Positions 1 to 6,915 of a DNA stretch of 11,598 bases are shown piece after piece; positions within the stretch are counted from its first letter, which is position 1; each line of letters opens with the position of its first letter. The notes beneath the pieces were generated by a model that did no database searches, was not told the DNA's origin, and worked only from the letters and a program-made list of their open reading frames with translations. Location of the stretch: positions 1 to 11,598 of the forward strand of contig JASHTT010000704.1 of NCBI GenBank assembly GCA_030040415.1, read 5' to 3'. A program made the position numbers and the translations under genes. The stretch is from Streptosporangiaceae bacterium. Its GTDB lineage: Bacteria > Actinomycetota > Actinomycetes > Streptosporangiales > Streptosporangiaceae.

Positions 1-387
1 GACAGAGTCGGCGAGCATCGCCTCGTCTTCGGGATCGCTGGCCAGGCCGGCGCCGACGCCGGTGCCGGCTGGACCTGAGCCGGCCATCCCGTGAGCCCGG
101 CCCGCTGCTTCCGCGGACGCCGACCACCATTCGCCGACCGGTTCCTCCTGCCGGTAGCGCCGCGATCTGAGCATGTTCAGCGACACGCGCGCCACGACCG
201 TGGTCAGCCAGCCGCCGAGGTTCTCCACCTCGTCGGCATTCGTGCTGGTCAGCCGCAGCCAGGTGTCCTGGACGGCGTCGTCGGCGTCGGCCGCCGAGCC
301 GAGCAGCCGGTAGGCGATCGACCGCAGCCGGTCCCGATGCGCCTCGAAGGCAGCTGCCAGCGAGTCAGAGTCAGCGCGGGGCGCCAC
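1..387 (-). CDS. ECF sigma factor, ECF41/SigJ-like (partial, C-terminus off left edge)
   Basis: An alternative sigma factor that would direct RNA polymerase to a small set of promoters. The 129 visible codons hold the sigma-2 region: FEAHRDRLRSIAYRLLG followed by DADDAVQDTWLRL (core binding and -10 recognition), then VENLGGWLTTVVARVSLNML and a linker ending DPEDEAMLADSV, which is typical of ECF41/SigJ proteins just before sigma-4. Sigma-4 and the C-terminal SnoaL-like domain expected in ECF41 lie outside the window. The start is GTG at 387-385, because the minus strand shows a strong AAGGGGGAA ribosome binding site a few bases before it. An ECF41-type promoter lies about 50 bases upstream, suggesting autoregulation. 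The partner oxidoreductase or COE gene usual for ECF41 is not visible and may lie to the left. The sigma-2 assignment is firm; the ECF41 subgroup is inferred from remembered family sequence. Confidence 0.88.
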   Translation of the reverse strand, partial: MAPRADSDSLAAAFEAHRDRLRSIAYRLLGSAADADDAVQDTWLRLTSTNADEVENLGGWLTTVVARVSLNMLRSRRYRQEEPVGEWWSASAEAAGRAHGMAGSGPAGTGVGAGLASDPEDEAMLADSV

Positions 388-436
388 GTTCCCCCTTAAA
401 TGCGCACTGTCTACGAACCTGTCCTATCAGCAGGCT

Positions 437-463
437 GACACCCGCCGGCGCGCGGTTGTGACA
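437..463 (-). promoter_or_regulatory. Candidate ECF41-type promoter for the sigma factor gene
   Basis: On the minus strand, TGTCACA (463-457) is followed by 16 bases and then TGTC (440-437). The published ECF41 target promoter, as I recall it, is TGTCACA, a 16-base spacer and CGTC, so this differs at one base. It begins 2 bases after the methyltransferase stop codon and ends about 50 bases before the GTG of the sigma gene, the right place for an autoregulatory promoter. Transcription would begin near 430. Function is inferred. Confidence 0.6.
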
Positions 464-464
464 G

Positions 465-1190
465 CTAGCGACGGCTCGCGACGAAGACGAACTCGCGGCC
501 CGGCCGGTCCGGGGCGTCGCGCACGTCGTCCAGGTGATAGCCGGCCGCGGCCAGCGACGCCGCGACCTCGCCGCGCTCGCGGAACCGCAGCGTCGAGTCG
601 GAGGTGAGCACCGTGCCGTCGGCCTCGATGATCGTGACGGAACGGAACGAGACCAGCTGGCCAGTGACGTCGGTGAGCTCGTGCCAGGATTGGACGGCCC
701 CTTCTCCGGGAATCTCGACGCGGCAGAAGCTCTGGTCCCGCGTCCAGGCCAGCCACGCTCGCCTCGACGGGTCGCGGGTCTCGAAAACCAGGCGGCCGCC
801 GGGTCGCAGCGCTTCGCGGACGCCGAGCAGGGTCACGGTCCAGTCCTCGTCGGTGCGGAAGACCTGCGCGACGTTCGCGGTCATCGTCGCCATGTCGACC
901 TGCATCGGCGGTAGGTTCGTCGCGTTCCCGTGCTGCCACGCGACCTTGTCCGCACCCGGCTTGGCGCGGGCGACGTCCAGCGACGCCGCGGCGGGGTCTA
1001 CTGCGATGACCGCAATGCCCCGCTGCGCCAGCAGGCAGGCGAATGTCCCGGTTCCGCAGCCCACGTCCAGCACGCTGCGCGCCCCGAACTCCGCCACCAT
1101 CGCCACGTAGACCTCGAGGTCGCTGCGATCCGGATCGAGCGGGTCGTAAAGCCGGGCGAGGCGCGGATCCTCGAAGATGGCGTCCGGCAT
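465..1190 (-). CDS. Class I SAM-dependent methyltransferase
   Basis: A soluble 241-residue protein with the Rossmann-type methyltransferase core. Motif I (SAM binding) is VLDVGCGTGTF at about residues 40-50. The acidic end of strand beta-2 is AVDPAAASLDVAR at about 63-75. Then come WQHGNATNLP (about 85-94) and LRPGGRLVFETRDP, the usual post-motif strand carrying the product end of the pocket. Length and motif order fit Methyltransf_25-type small-molecule methyltransferases, and the C-terminal part (DWTVTLLGVREALRP, then a beta-rich segment) resembles unassigned actinobacterial members. The substrate cannot be told. The start is ATG at 1190; the ribosome binding site before it is weak. The gene is divergent from the lipocalin-like gene at 1299 and sits directly upstream of the ECF41-like sigma gene in the same orientation, so read-through into that gene is possible. 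Confidence 0.85.
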   Translation of the reverse strand: MPDAIFEDPRLARLYDPLDPDRSDLEVYVAMVAEFGARSVLDVGCGTGTFACLLAQRGIAVIAVDPAAASLDVARAKPGADKVAWQHGNATNLPPMQVDMATMTANVAQVFRTDEDWTVTLLGVREALRPGGRLVFETRDPSRRAWLAWTRDQSFCRVEIPGEGAVQSWHELTDVTGQLVSFRSVTIIEADGTVLTSDSTLRFRERGEVAASLAAAGYHLDDVRDAPDRPGREFVFVASRR

Positions 1191-1298
1191 ACTGCCGCAG
1201 CGTAGGGATGCGGAACGCGCTCCGCGAGTGAAATTACCGGCAGCGGTCCTGACGTGCGATATTCGGCACTGCGGCCGCGGTCAGGAGGGGTGAGCGAG

Positions 1299-1730
1299 GT
1301 GGGAATCGGTTCGCTGCGTGACCTCGCAGGCGATTGGGAGCTGAGTGCCGACGTGCCCGGCGGCGAGGATGTCCGCGGACACGTCGTGTTCGAGGCGATG
1401 GGGGACCTACTCGTCCAGCGAACGACCGTGCCAATCCCTGACGTACCGGACAGCTTCTGCGTTGTCGTGACCGCCGACGACGGCAGTTACCTCCAGCACT
1501 ACTTCGACTCCCGCGGCGTCGCGAGGCTTTACGCCATGACCTTCGATGGCCGCAGATGGACGCTGGAACGAACCACGCCGGACTTCTCGCCGCTGCTGTT
1601 CTGCCAGCGGTTTGTCGGCATGATCAGCGAGGACGGCATGACGATCGACGGACAGTGGCAGCAGTCGACCGACGGCCGGGAGTGGGAGCAAGACTTCGGC
1701 CTGACCTACCGGCGCATTGCGGTCGCATAG
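1299..1730 (+). CDS. Small lipocalin/DUF1579-like hypothetical protein
   Basis: The protein has 143 residues with no signal peptide and no membrane segment. It starts with LRDLAGDWEL, the short helix plus G-x-W strand that opens lipocalin-like and DUF1579-type beta-barrels. Alternating hydrophobic strands follow (GHVVFEAMGDLLVQRTTV, YLQHYFDSRGVARLYAMTF, WTLERTTPDFSP, DGMTIDGQWQQSTDG) and it ends with DFGLTYRR. This is the pattern of small ligand-binding or heme-binding-like barrels; no ligand can be named. GTG at 1299 is chosen because AGGAGGGG (1283-1290) lies 8 bases before it; GTG at 1290 is too close to that site, and GTG at 1254 has none. The stop is 5 bases from the convergent stop of the GAP-like gene. 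Confidence 0.7.
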   Translation: MGIGSLRDLAGDWELSADVPGGEDVRGHVVFEAMGDLLVQRTTVPIPDVPDSFCVVVTADDGSYLQHYFDSRGVARLYAMTFDGRRWTLERTTPDFSPLLFCQRFVGMISEDGMTIDGQWQQSTDGREWEQDFGLTYRRIAVA

Positions 1731-1735
1731 GCCGG

Positions 1736-2401
1736 TCAAACTAGCCCGATTGCTCCATTTATAATCAGGATCGCCCCGATCGCACCCAGCGCCCCGATCG
1801 CCACCGTCCGGCCTCTTTCGGCAAGCCACGTGTTGATGGCCTTGAGCAACCGCGCCGTCCCTTCCGGGGCGATGAAGTGCAGCAAAAGCGGCAACCAGGC
1901 GAACGCCAGGTAGATCACTATCACCATCGCCAGCGCGCCCGCAGTTGCCGGCACGCTTGCCTTGGCTGTTGCGATTACCTGGACAGCAGCGATGAACCCA
2001 ACACCCGGCACGAACAGGACGAGGCCTACGGCCAGCGCGGTCAACGGTCGCGGATGGGACGTCATTCGCGAGATCCTGCCGGGCTTGCTCTCCTTGACCT
2101 TCTCGGCGGGCCGCCGGTGGCGAAAGCGCCATACCAGATAGCACGCTGCTGCTAGCGCCACAACGCCGAGACCGACGCGCAGGCCGTATCGCGGCTGCCG
2201 GTTGGTTTTCAGGCTGAGCCCGCCAGCCCGCAGCGCGATAAGGACCACGATTCCGGCGACAACCGTCATTAGCACGGCGCCCGCGACATACAGACCCGTC
2301 AGCTTGCGCGGGTTCGAGGTACCCAGGTAGACGGCCGCAATGAGCAGGGCCGCCGGGTACAACGCCGCAAGCGCCGCCAGCCCGGCAGCTTGTGCGTACA
2401 T
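1736..2401 (-). CDS. GAP / SfLAP-family membrane protein
   Basis: The protein has 221 residues with about six hydrophobic helices: roughly 6-26, 35-58, 72-91 (ending in the basic loop WRFRHRRPAEKVKESKPGR), 120-142, 150-175 and 198-220. The order of three helices, a basic cytoplasmic loop, then GLVLFVPGVGFIAAV and a last helix beginning TVAIGALGAIGAILIING, matches the GAP family (Pfam SfLAP). In mycobacteria the family helps move glycopeptidolipids or sulfolipid-1 across the inner membrane. Here the cargo is unknown, and a lipid-export role is inference from family only. The start is ATG at 2401, with a G-rich stretch (ACGGGG) about 8 bases upstream. It is read in the same direction as the membrane protein at 2581-3210, but a strong hairpin separates them, so it is probably transcribed separately. 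Confidence 0.72.
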   Translation of the reverse strand: MYAQAAGLAALAALYPAALLIAAVYLGTSNPRKLTGLYVAGAVLMTVVAGIVVLIALRAGGLSLKTNRQPRYGLRVGLGVVALAAACYLVWRFRHRRPAEKVKESKPGRISRMTSHPRPLTALAVGLVLFVPGVGFIAAVQVIATAKASVPATAGALAMVIVIYLAFAWLPLLLHFIAPEGTARLLKAINTWLAERGRTVAIGALGAIGAILIINGAIGLV

Positions 2402-2518
2402 GGCAGCCCCGTCCGCTTCCGATAGCGACGGGGGTTACCGCGCCATCGCCGTTGATGGATCCTGTCGCTCGAGATCAAGGTCGCAGACCGGCGCATCTGG
2501 CGCATCGCCCGGTCGGGG

Positions 2519-2564
2519 TGATGACTGGCAGGCAGCACCCCTCCTGGCTGCCTGCCAGTCATCA
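2519..2564 (-). terminator. 18-bp perfect inverted repeat; probable terminator of the 2581-3210 gene
   Basis: TGATGACTGGCAGGCAGC (2519-2536) is an exact reverse complement of 2547-2564, with a 10-base loop. The stem starts 16 bases past the stop codon of the membrane protein gene on the minus strand. No T-run follows on either strand, so it would be the T-less hairpin common in actinobacteria. It could also shield the transcript end or bind a protein dimer. The structure is certain; the role is inferred. Confidence 0.7.
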
Positions 2565-2580
2565 GCCGACCGCCCCGCGC

Positions 2581-3210
2581 TTAGGTTGTTGCCGCTGGGG
2601 CCAGGGCAGCCCTTCTGCCAGACGCCACGAGCACGATGCTCGCCACGAATGCCCAGATTGCGACAGGCACTGGACCCAGCATCGTGATCAGATCCACCAC
2701 CCCCAATGCGATGCCCAGCCACCCGAGCCACTTGGCCATCGCCCCGCTCCTGATGATGGCGATGCTGGTGGCGAACAGCAGCAATGCCGTTCCAGCACCG
2801 CTCACAATCGTGTTCAGGTCCGCCTGAAGAGCGTTGAGTCCTTGCAGCGCGGCTGGGGTGATGTGGCCGACGGAATCTGACAACACCCACCTCATCCCAC
2901 CGCCCAGGCCGCCGCCCACGCCGAAGAGGATGGCCCCGGCGAAGCCGAGGGTCGCCAGCCGAGCGTCAGCTCCTGCGTCGACGAGGAGATTTCGCAGGTA
3001 CCAGAAGAACCACAATGCGACGGCGACTGCGGCTTCGAGCAGGATGGCAATCACATACCCAGAGGTCTTGTGGTGCGTGTAATACGTCAAGACCTTGGCC
3101 ATGCTCGCAGTGTTGTCTGGCGCCGACGCGATCACCATGACGGCCGGAACAACGAGTATCACAAAGAGCAGGCCGCCCAGGGCGACCCACCGTCGAAGGC
3201 TTGCGTCCAT
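2581..3210 (-). CDS. Multi-pass membrane protein of unknown function
   Basis: The protein has 209 residues and about six membrane helices: 8-29 (WVALGGLLFVILVVPAVMVI), 48-70, 78-99 (glycine-rich: FGVGGGLGGGM), 122-144, 150-170 and 175-196. A polar segment of about 20 residues (SAPDNTASMAKVLTYYTHHK) between the first two helices is likely extracytoplasmic. No catalytic motif is visible. It resembles small actinobacterial integral membrane proteins of the DUF4386 kind, but I am not sure of the family. The start is ATG at 3210: AAAGGAG sits just before it on the minus strand, whereas a longer version beginning at 3315 has an untypical N-terminus. It is divergent from the double histidine kinase, with a 176-base shared upstream region, so it is a plausible target or accessory of that system. 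Confidence 0.75.
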   Translation of the reverse strand: MDASLRRWVALGGLLFVILVVPAVMVIASAPDNTASMAKVLTYYTHHKTSGYVIAILLEAAVAVALWFFWYLRNLLVDAGADARLATLGFAGAILFGVGGGLGGGMRWVLSDSVGHITPAALQGLNALQADLNTIVSGAGTALLLFATSIAIIRSGAMAKWLGWLGIALGVVDLITMLGPVPVAIWAFVASIVLVASGRRAALAPAATT

Positions 3211-3269
3211 GATCGCTTCTCCTTTCACGAGAACGCACCCAGGATGGTCGGATGCCGGTTTCGATGTCG

Positions 3270-3285
3270 TCGTCGGAACCGACGA
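3270..3285. promoter_or_regulatory. Palindromic operator candidate between divergent membrane protein and kinase genes
   Basis: TCGTCGGAACCGACGA has perfect 7-base arms around a 2-base centre. It lies 60 bases upstream of the minus-strand membrane protein start and about 100 bases upstream of the kinase start. A site of this size and symmetry suits a dimeric regulator, such as the LuxR-type response regulator encoded downstream. This is inference from position and symmetry only. Confidence 0.4.
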
Positions 3286-3386
3286 ATTGCCATGAGACGA
3301 AAGGCCGGCTCGCATCCTCCGAGCGTCGTACGCCGGGTGGACTTTCAGCCGATGCGCGGCCCCTGGCCTGTCGCTACCTTTTACGT

Positions 3387-5768
3387 GTGGGGCCGCTTAG
3401 CAGACCGAACGCCCGGCCGCTCGACTGGCTGGTTGTCGCTCGGCGCCCACCGTGGGTCGATGCCGTCATCGCGGTCGCGCTGACTGTCGCCGCCCTGGCT
3501 GACCTTGGCGCATACGGCCGACACAAGCTCAGCTGGCTGGCCTTGACCGCCTGCGTGGTGCTGACCGGATCCATCGCCGGATCCCGCCGATACCCTTCGA
3601 TCAGCGTCCTTGCCGCCGAGCTGGGGATCATCGCCCTGGCCCTCTCGGGTCCCCATCCGGGTTCGGGATTGCCCGAGGAAGCCGCCGTCTTCTGGCTCCT
3701 CTACTCCTTCGCCCAAGGTCGCCATTCACGCGGATGGACCATGGCTGTACTCGCCGGTTGGGTGACCGCGTCGATCGTCGTCGGACTGTCCTATCCCGAT
3801 GGTCCCCTGGCCAACGGATCGGGTGGGTTCGTGGCGAATGCTACGTTCTGGGCGCTGAGCGGGATTATTCCCTTCTCGCTCGGCGCAGCGATGCGTGTCT
3901 CCGGCGATCGGACCAACCTCCTCGAAGCCGCCGCAGGCCAACTGCGCGATAGGCAGGCGGAGCACGTCAGGCAGGCCGCCGATGCCGAACGGGCCAAGGT
4001 GGCGAGGGAACTCCACGACGTCGTCGCGCACTCGGTCAGCGTCATGGTTGTTCAGACCTCAGGTGCCCGCCGGGTTATGTCGACCGACGCGAACATGGCT
4101 GCAGAGGCTCTGACCGCAGTCGAGACAGCAGGCCGTGAGGCCCTCGTCGAACTCCGCAGGATGGTCGGCACGCTGCGACGAGGTGACGATGTTTCGGAGA
4201 ACCTCGTGGCTCCTGGCTTGGCTCACGTTCAGAGGCTCATCGACCAGGTCCGTGAGGCTGGCCTCGCCGTCGAATTCACGACCGCAGGAGAGCCCCAGGC
4301 CATGTCGGCCGGGCTCGAGCTAGCCGTTTACCGGGTTGTGCAGGAGGGCCTGACCAACATCATCAAGCACGCAGGGCCCGCGAAAGCCCAGGTGACGCTT
4401 GTCTTCACGGCGAAGACCGTCACGGTCGGGGTGTGCGATGACGGCCCGGGTCCCAGGGTCACCCGCCACAATGCGCCGGGCCACGGCCTGATCGGTCTGC
4501 GAGAGCGGGTCAGCCTCTACGGCGGCACCTTCCGTGCTGGACCTGGAACTGCTGGCGGATTCGAGATACAGGCCAGCATTCCGCTCAACGGGGTGGGACC
4601 CACTCTCCCGCCTATGGAACTAACCACGCCGCAGAACCGGGCGAGGCGATGGTCTGTACTCGACCCACTGATCGCCGCGGGAGTCCTGGCGCTGCTCGAG
4701 ATCACCACTCTCACGGCGCATGTCCCGGCGGGCGCCCGAGATCGCGACGTCATCGCAGTGGCTGTGATGACCGCGGCCTTCGCATGGCGGCGCTGGCAAC
4801 CCCTGTGGTTCGTGATCATCGTTGTCGTCATGGGGCTTTCCCTCAGCAGCCAGGTCGCACCCCAGACCTCGGTCTTCACCGCGATCTATGTGTCCGTCTT
4901 CCCCGCGTACACGGTCGCCGCGTGGGAGCGGCGGACCCTCGCCGTACTGGGATTGGCGCTGCTCGCAGTCGCACCGGGCATTCGCCAGGCGCTGGACCAT
5001 CAGCTCAGCGTAAGCAGCTACGTCGGGTTCCTGCTTGTGATCGCCCTGGCCTGGCTCGCCGGACGAGCTGTCCGCTCCCGTCGCGGACGCGCAGTTACGC
5101 TCGAGCGAACCGCACTCCAGCTCGCAACCGAGCGGGAGAACCACGCTGGGCTTGCTGTCGCAGGAGAGTGCTCGCGCATCGCCCGCGAGCTTCACGCCGT
5201 CGTAGCTCAAAACGTCGCTGTCATGGTCATCCAGGCTCAGGCGGCCCGTGGTCAGCTCGCCGGCGACCAGGCCAGTGCGGACGAGTTGCTTCAGGCCATC
5301 CAGACGACGGGTCGCCAGGTGCTCAGCGAGATGCGCCGGATACTCGGCGTGCTTCGTTACGACGGTGAGCCTCGCGAAATGTCACCGCAGCCAGGTGTCG
5401 GCCAGATTCACAGCCTTCTCCACCATTGGCGCCAGCAAGGCTTGCGGATCGACCTTAGTGTTCGTGGTGAGCCAAGCGCCCTCTCACTAGGCGTCGACCT
5501 CGCGGTGTATCGGGTCATCGAAGAGATATTGGCCGCCGCCGAACAGCAGTCGCCAGTCGCGATCGCGTTGACGTTCGGAGACGACGAGATCGAGTTGCAG
5601 GTGGATGCCTGGCCGACCAGCCGGGATGCGTGGCCGCCCGCGTCCGTCGGTGAACGCGTTCGGCTGTGCGAGGGCGAGGTACAAGCCGATTCCGGCTCCG
5701 ACCGACGAAGCGTCAGGCGTCACCTGGAAGTCCGCCTGCCTAGCGGTCTAGTGGCGGCTTTGCCATGA
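3387..5768 (+). CDS. Double NarL-type histidine kinase: active kinase fused to a pseudokinase
   Basis: A membrane sensor of 793 residues, about twice the usual 380-430. Module 1: five or six membrane helices (about 24-169), a helical linker, then the HisKA_3 motif VARELHDVVAHSV with phospho-acceptor H210, D211 and H215. Its ATPase domain is complete: N-box QEGLTNIIKHA (N324), DDGPG (351-355) and GHGLIGLRERV (from 365). Module 2 repeats the layout: five or six helices (about 426-562), then IARELHAVVAQNV with H603 and Q608 kept but the Asp after His changed to A604. Its ATP-binding lobe is degraded: the N-box Asn becomes A717 (IEEILAAAEQQ), DDGPG is missing, and only a VGERVRL remnant marks the second glycine box. 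Module 2 is therefore probably not a kinase but may be a phospho-acceptor, phosphatase or dimer partner. GTG at 3387 is chosen because the protein then begins like its family. No ribosome binding site precedes it, but TACCTT (3375-3380) could be the -10 of a leaderless transcript. ATG at 3252 is in frame and possible. The stop overlaps the regulator start (ATGA). Confidence 0.9.
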   Translation: MGPLSRPNARPLDWLVVARRPPWVDAVIAVALTVAALADLGAYGRHKLSWLALTACVVLTGSIAGSRRYPSISVLAAELGIIALALSGPHPGSGLPEEAAVFWLLYSFAQGRHSRGWTMAVLAGWVTASIVVGLSYPDGPLANGSGGFVANATFWALSGIIPFSLGAAMRVSGDRTNLLEAAAGQLRDRQAEHVRQAADAERAKVARELHDVVAHSVSVMVVQTSGARRVMSTDANMAAEALTAVETAGREALVELRRMVGTLRRGDDVSENLVAPGLAHVQRLIDQVREAGLAVEFTTAGEPQAMSAGLELAVYRVVQEGLTNIIKHAGPAKAQVTLVFTAKTVTVGVCDDGPGPRVTRHNAPGHGLIGLRERVSLYGGTFRAGPGTAGGFEIQASIPLNGVGPTLPPMELTTPQNRARRWSVLDPLIAAGVLALLEITTLTAHVPAGARDRDVIAVAVMTAAFAWRRWQPLWFVIIVVVMGLSLSSQVAPQTSVFTAIYVSVFPAYTVAAWERRTLAVLGLALLAVAPGIRQALDHQLSVSSYVGFLLVIALAWLAGRAVRSRRGRAVTLERTALQLATERENHAGLAVAGECSRIARELHAVVAQNVAVMVIQAQAARGQLAGDQASADELLQAIQTTGRQVLSEMRRILGVLRYDGEPREMSPQPGVGQIHSLLHHWRQQGLRIDLSVRGEPSALSLGVDLAVYRVIEEILAAAEQQSPVAIALTFGDDEIELQVDAWPTSRDAWPPASVGERVRLCEGEVQADSGSDRRSVRRHLEVRLPSGLVAALP

Positions 5769-6451
5769 CCGTGCGAGTCCTAATCGCTGACGACCAGCAG
5801 CTAATCCGCGCCGGGTTCCGCATGATCCTCGGCGCCGAACCGGACATCGAGGTTGCCGGTGAGGCCAGCACCGGCGGCGAAGCCGTCGCTCTCGCCTCTG
5901 AACTCCGTCCCGATGTCGTACTGATGGACATACGCATGCCCGACCTCGACGGCATCGAAGCTACGCGTCGCATTCTGGCCGACAGCCCTGAGCCGAAGCC
6001 CCGGGTGCTCATCCTCACTACTTTCGACCTCGACGAGTACGTCTACGATGCCCTTTGCGCTGGCGCCAGCGGCTTCCTGCTCAAAGATGCGCCGGAGCAC
6101 CTGCTCACCTCCGGCATCCGCACCGTTGGCCAAGGTGACGCTCTGCTCTCTCCAAGCATCACCAGGCGGCTGATTGCGCAGTTCGCCGCCGCCCGGGCCG
6201 GCCGCCGCCCCGCCGAACACCTCAGCGACCTCACGCAGCGTGAACTCGAAGTGCTCCGCTCCCTGGCCACCGGGCTGAGCAACAGCGAAATCGCCGAGAC
6301 ACTGACAGTGAGCGAGACGACCGTCAAGACGCATGTCACCCGAATATTGATGAAGCTCGGACTGCGAGATCGCGTTCAGGCGGTCGTCTACGCCTATGAG
6401 ACCGGCCTGGTTAGCCCCGGCCGCCACCCTTCTAACTCCGCCCACTCCTGA
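5765..6451 (+). CDS. NarL/FixJ-family response regulator
   Basis: The protein has 228 residues in two domains. The receiver domain (about 3-120) has the acidic pocket D9/D10, phospho-acceptor D55 (VVLMDIRMP), the switch Thr in LILTTFDLDEYVY (T85/T86) and K107 (GFLLKDAP). After a linker, a LuxR-type helix-turn-helix (about 155-215) reads LTQRELEVLRSLATGLSN, SEIAETLTVSETTVKTHV and LMKLGLRDRVQAVVYAYE. It should bind DNA as a dimer when phosphorylated by the kinase encoded just upstream. The ATG overlaps the kinase stop by 4 bases, the classic sign of translational coupling, so the pair forms one operon. Target genes are unknown; the divergent membrane protein gene and the operon itself are the nearest candidates. 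Confidence 0.95.
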   Translation: MTVRVLIADDQQLIRAGFRMILGAEPDIEVAGEASTGGEAVALASELRPDVVLMDIRMPDLDGIEATRRILADSPEPKPRVLILTTFDLDEYVYDALCAGASGFLLKDAPEHLLTSGIRTVGQGDALLSPSITRRLIAQFAAARAGRRPAEHLSDLTQRELEVLRSLATGLSNSEIAETLTVSETTVKTHVTRILMKLGLRDRVQAVVYAYETGLVSPGRHPSNSAHS

Positions 6452-6460
6452 GGCACCGGA

Positions 6461-6514
6461 GAGCCGCCCTCATCGCGACCTCGACTCGACTCATGCGTGA
6501 CCGGCAGGCGGCTC
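6461..6514. terminator. Weak candidate terminator between convergent genes
   Basis: GAGCCGCC (6461-6468) pairs exactly with GGCGGCTC (6507-6514) across a 38-base loop. It sits between the convergent response regulator and MazG-like genes, where a bidirectional terminator is expected. The loop is long and there is no T-run, so support is modest. Confidence 0.3.
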
Positions 6515-6536
6515 AGCGGTAGCCAGGCTGCGCCGA

Positions 6537-6863
6537 TCACCGGGCCGCGGGAGGGAACCGCATCTCGTTGCGGTCGATCTTCGCGTTCGCCGCGGACACC
6601 AGGTCGATGTCACACACGTCGGCGAACCGCGTGAGGTAGATCAGGACGTCGGCTACCTCATCCGCGAGCCGTGCCTTCGCGTCCGGATCTGCCAGGTGAT
6701 CCGCGACTTCGCCGTCGGCGATCCACTGGAGTTCCGCTGCTAGCTCCCCGACCTCGCCTGCCAGCGCGAGCGCCAGGTTGCGCGGCGTGTGATACCTGGG
6801 CCAGTCCCGCGCATCAGCGAAGCCACGCAGCCGGTCGCGCAGCACGTCAAGGCCATCAGCCAT
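6537..6863 (-). CDS. MazG-like nucleotide pyrophosphohydrolase
   Basis: A 108-residue all-alpha protein of the MazG/RS21-C6 group, which hydrolyses (d)NTPs to the monophosphate and pyrophosphate, often to keep dCTP or modified nucleotides out of DNA. The metal-binding motif EXXE(12-28)EXXD is complete: E37 and E40 in GEVGELAAELQW, then E69 and D72 in DEVADVLIYL, with exactly 28 residues between. RDWPRYHTPRNLALAL before it and NAKIDRNEMRFP at the end complete the fold, the latter supplying Asn/Lys-type phosphate contacts. Its length fits the single-domain housecleaning enzymes rather than full MazG. The start is ATG at 6863, with only AAGG about 9 bases upstream. It is 52 bases downstream of the nucleotidyltransferase-like gene on the same strand and may share its transcript. 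The exact substrate (dCTP is the best guess) is not shown by sequence. Confidence 0.88.
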   Translation of the reverse strand: MADGLDVLRDRLRGFADARDWPRYHTPRNLALALAGEVGELAAELQWIADGEVADHLADPDAKARLADEVADVLIYLTRFADVCDIDLVSAANAKIDRNEMRFPPAAR

Positions 6864-6915
6864 GGCGGTACCTTAACGACCGGCGCGGCAACCGGCGCTA
6901 ATGGCCAGCCCCTGG

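Noticed and set aside
1407..2144. A 245-codon open frame on the minus strand across the lipocalin-like and GAP-like genes
   Set aside because: It overlaps two better-supported genes in other frames, has low-complexity Arg/Gly/Ala composition and no recognisable motif. High-GC DNA makes such open antisense frames common.
4614..4616. Separate start for the second kinase module (ATG at codon 410)
   Set aside because: No stop codon precedes it and the nearest purine-rich stretch is about 15 bases away, so one fused protein is the simpler reading.
4620..5368. Long open frames on both strands (4620-5210 minus, 4649-5368 plus) inside the kinase
   Set aside because: They lie fully inside the kinase's second module, which has clear helices and HisKA_3 motifs in its own frame. 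The alternatives read as Arg/Pro/Ser-rich shadow sequence.
5801..6445. A 214-codon minus-strand frame opposite the response regulator
   Set aside because: The plus-strand product has intact receiver and LuxR domains; the antisense product has no motif or ribosome binding site.
6609..6615. A second TGTCACA, on the plus strand
   Set aside because: It is inside the MazG-like coding region, and the -10 CGTC is missing at 16 bases, so it is not an ECF41 promoter.
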